NCBI GenBank assembly: GCA_934481515.1
Contig: CAKSPO010000041.1
Location: 1-15,031, forward strand
From: an uncultured Eubacteriales bacterium
GTDB lineage: Bacteria > Bacillota > Clostridia > Oscillospirales > CAG-272
Reading direction: 5' to 3'
Length of the DNA stretch: 15,031 bases
Positions within the stretch are counted from its first letter, which is position 1. Each line of letters begins with the position of its first letter. Position numbers and translations under genes: made by a program. The notes below the pieces were generated by a model that worked only from the letters and a program-made list of their open reading frames with translations, did not search any database and had not been told where the DNA came from. Positions 13,639-15,031 of the stretch are shown here, piece by piece.

Positions 13639-14823
13639 TTATCTCAGGGGAAGGCTGATTTCAAACACCGCGCCGCCGTTGTTTGCAGCACGTATCGTTC
13701 CTTTATGAAGCGAAACTATTTCCTTTGCAAGCGAAAGCCCGATTCCGGCTCCGCCTTTTCGGGTACTGAAAAAGCGGTCGAAAATGTGCGGCAAAAGCTC
13801 CGGCACGATGCCTTCTCCGTCATCACGGACACGGACAATGGCTTTCCCTCTGTCTGCCTTACATTCGATTTGTATTTCCTCTTTTGCATAACGCAGGGCG
13901 TTGGTGATGATATTCGTGAACGCACGGCGAAGCTGAATCTCGTCGCAGTTCACCAAAACAGGGTTTTCGTCAAAGCAGGGGGAGAGGTGCAGCTTCTTCT
14001 GCTCTGCCAGCTGTTCTGTGCTGCGCAGGCAGTCATATAAAAGCTCACGGACATCCGCCGAATGAAACGCAGCGTCGGCTTGTCCCGACTCCAGCCGGGA
14101 GAGTGTGAGCAACTCCTCTACAAGCTCGGACATCTGTTCGGTTTCCTCCAGAATGACTCCCGATGCTTCGATAGGATCCAGAACCCCGGTGTGGATCCCC
14201 TCCGCACAGCCCTGAACCGCCATCATCGGTGTTTTCAGCTCGTGCGATACATTCTGGAAAAACCATTTCTGCGATTCGTGCGCCTTTTCCACATAGCCGC
14301 CGAGCTTCCATCCGAAGAGGCAGACCAGCACACTGAGTACCGCCAGCACCGCAAAAAAGACGGCGTTCAGATAGACTGAGTATTGCATGACCGCTCCGAT
14401 ATCCACGTAAAGGACGTATGAATAAGCGTCCTCATATTCATTGGCTTCAACGCGTGTTAAGCGGAAAACAAAGCGGCTCCCGCCGGTTTTCAGGGTATGA
14501 AATTCATTGGCAACCGGATTTTCCTTCCTGCAGTATTCCCTCAGCTGATATTCGGCTTTTGAAAGGTGTTCCGGTTCGGTGAGTTCACCTTCGATTTCAA
14601 GATATCGGACGCTGGGTGTAAGAAAATGCTCCTCCCCCTCATCGTCCTGTGTATCGGCAAGCGGGACAGGGTCCTTGTGCTTATCCTCTAAAAGTATTGC
14701 TCTCTGCGCCTCTGATATCAGGTATTTTGGAATAAATATGTTCACGGTGGCAAGCAGCACTGCAAAAACAAACAGCATTGTTCCGAGAACCGAGATGGTT
14801 ATCTTTCTTCTGATATGTTTCAT
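13639..14823 (-). CDS. Sensor histidine kinase of a two-component system
   Basis: This is a 394-residue membrane kinase. Helix one (about 9-31) and helix two (about 151-172) bracket an extracellular sensor of about 115 residues that shows no recognisable named domain. No HAMP domain separates helix two from the phospho-acceptor helix, which has FFQNVSHELKTPMMAVQGC (188-206) with H194. ATP-binding boxes follow: N (NIITNALRYA, 304-313), G1 (DDGEGI, 334-339), F (IFDRFFSTRKG) and G2 (GGAGIGLSLAKEI, 357-369). The ATG at 14823 is preceded by GGAGG at 6 bases; an in-frame ATG at 14865 would overlap the regulator deeply. It overlaps the response regulator stop by four bases (ATGA), so the two are translationally coupled. 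The downstream acylation genes are a plausible regulatory target. Confidence 0.93.
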   Translation of the reverse strand: MKHIRRKITISVLGTMLFVFAVLLATVNIFIPKYLISEAQRAILLEDKHKDPVPLADTQDDEGEEHFLTPSVRYLEIEGELTEPEHLSKAEYQLREYCRKENPVANEFHTLKTGGSRFVFRLTRVEANEYEDAYSYVLYVDIGAVMQYSVYLNAVFFAVLAVLSVLVCLFGWKLGGYVEKAHESQKWFFQNVSHELKTPMMAVQGCAEGIHTGVLDPIEASGVILEETEQMSELVEELLTLSRLESGQADAAFHSADVRELLYDCLRSTEQLAEQKKLHLSPCFDENPVLVNCDEIQLRRAFTNIITNALRYAKEEIQIECKADRGKAIVRVRDDGEGIVPELLPHIFDRFFSTRKGGAGIGLSLAKEIVSLHKGTIRAANNGGAVFEISLPLR

Positions 14824-15031
14824 TTTCCGCCTCCGTCCGACCGTAGTCGGTAGCCATAGCCCCAAACAGTCTCAATCTGTACATTACTGTCTGCTGAGGA
14901 AAGCTTGCTGCGGATGCGGCGCAGTGTTTCATCGGTCGCTCTGGTTTCCACTTCATCGTTGTAGCCCCAGATGTGGGTGAGCAGCTCGTCGCGCGAAAAG
15001 GCTTTACCCTCACCCCGCATAAGAAAAATGA
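14820..15031 (-). CDS. OmpR/PhoB-type response regulator, C-terminal part only
   Basis: The frame is open to the window end, so the receiver domain lies outside. The visible 70 residues form a winged-helix DNA-binding domain: FSRDELLTHIWGYN, then TRATDETLRRIRSKL as the recognition helix and VQIETVWGYGYRLR as the C-terminal wing, all standard for the OmpR/PhoB class. An internal ATG at 15020 is not the start, because the preceding codons (I-F-L) continue the expected helix. It is coupled by a four-base overlap to the downstream kinase gene, its evident partner. The target genes are not shown by the sequence. Confidence 0.9.
   Translation of the reverse strand, partial: IFLMRGEGKAFSRDELLTHIWGYNDEVETRATDETLRRIRSKLSSADSNVQIETVWGYGYRLRSDGGGK

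Overview
The window looks like a chromosomal segment of an anaerobic, gut-type Firmicute, probably class Clostridia and near Oscillospirales. This is inferred from the gene families (SipW-type TasA-like surface proteins, an oxygen-sensitive glycyl radical enzyme, an OmpR-type two-component pair), the AGGAGG-type ribosome binding sites, the sigma-A-like promoters and the moderate GC content. No rRNA, tRNA or marker gene allows a firmer placement.

Bases 1-3566, plus strand: an exported-protein cluster. Two paralogous TasA/camelysin-like proteins are followed by a small relative. The first is cut off by the window start, and both large ones carry C-terminal beta-helix-like regions. The second and third show signal segments ending in A-W-F, typical of substrates of the dedicated signal peptidase SipW, which is not in the window. 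A perfect 21-bp hairpin with T-tracts on both strands (3622-3669) separates this cluster from the rest, which is entirely on the minus strand.

Bases 3712-9050, minus strand: transcribed right to left are a glycyl radical enzyme (GRE, 660 aa), its radical-SAM activase and a cytoplasmic GH36/raffinose-synthase-like glycosidase. The three genes are packed with 9 and 23 bases between them. The GRE has an unusual glycyl loop (RIWGWSAYF) and a C-W-E active-site motif, and I cannot assign it to a characterised reaction. The likeliest novel biology here is a fermentative pathway that removes an alpha-galactosyl-type sugar and processes the sugar or aglycone by radical chemistry. Beyond it a small membrane-anchored YajC-like protein has its own good promoter.

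Bases 9050-10434: mostly non-coding accessory DNA. It holds one small lipoprotein gene with a clear promoter and terminator, a short coding remnant on the plus strand, several inverted repeats, and a GC-rich foldable element flanked by near-identical 21-23 base direct repeats and followed by degenerate tandem units.

Bases 10435-15031, minus strand: the end of an OmpR-type response regulator (cut by the window end), a sensor kinase overlapping it by four bases, a lipoprotein, an AlgI/DltB-like MBOAT acyltransferase and an AlgX/AlgJ/DHHW-like SGNH protein. A 22-bp hairpin terminator closes this run. The last three genes probably form an acylation system for an exported or cell-wall polymer, and the two-component pair may control it.
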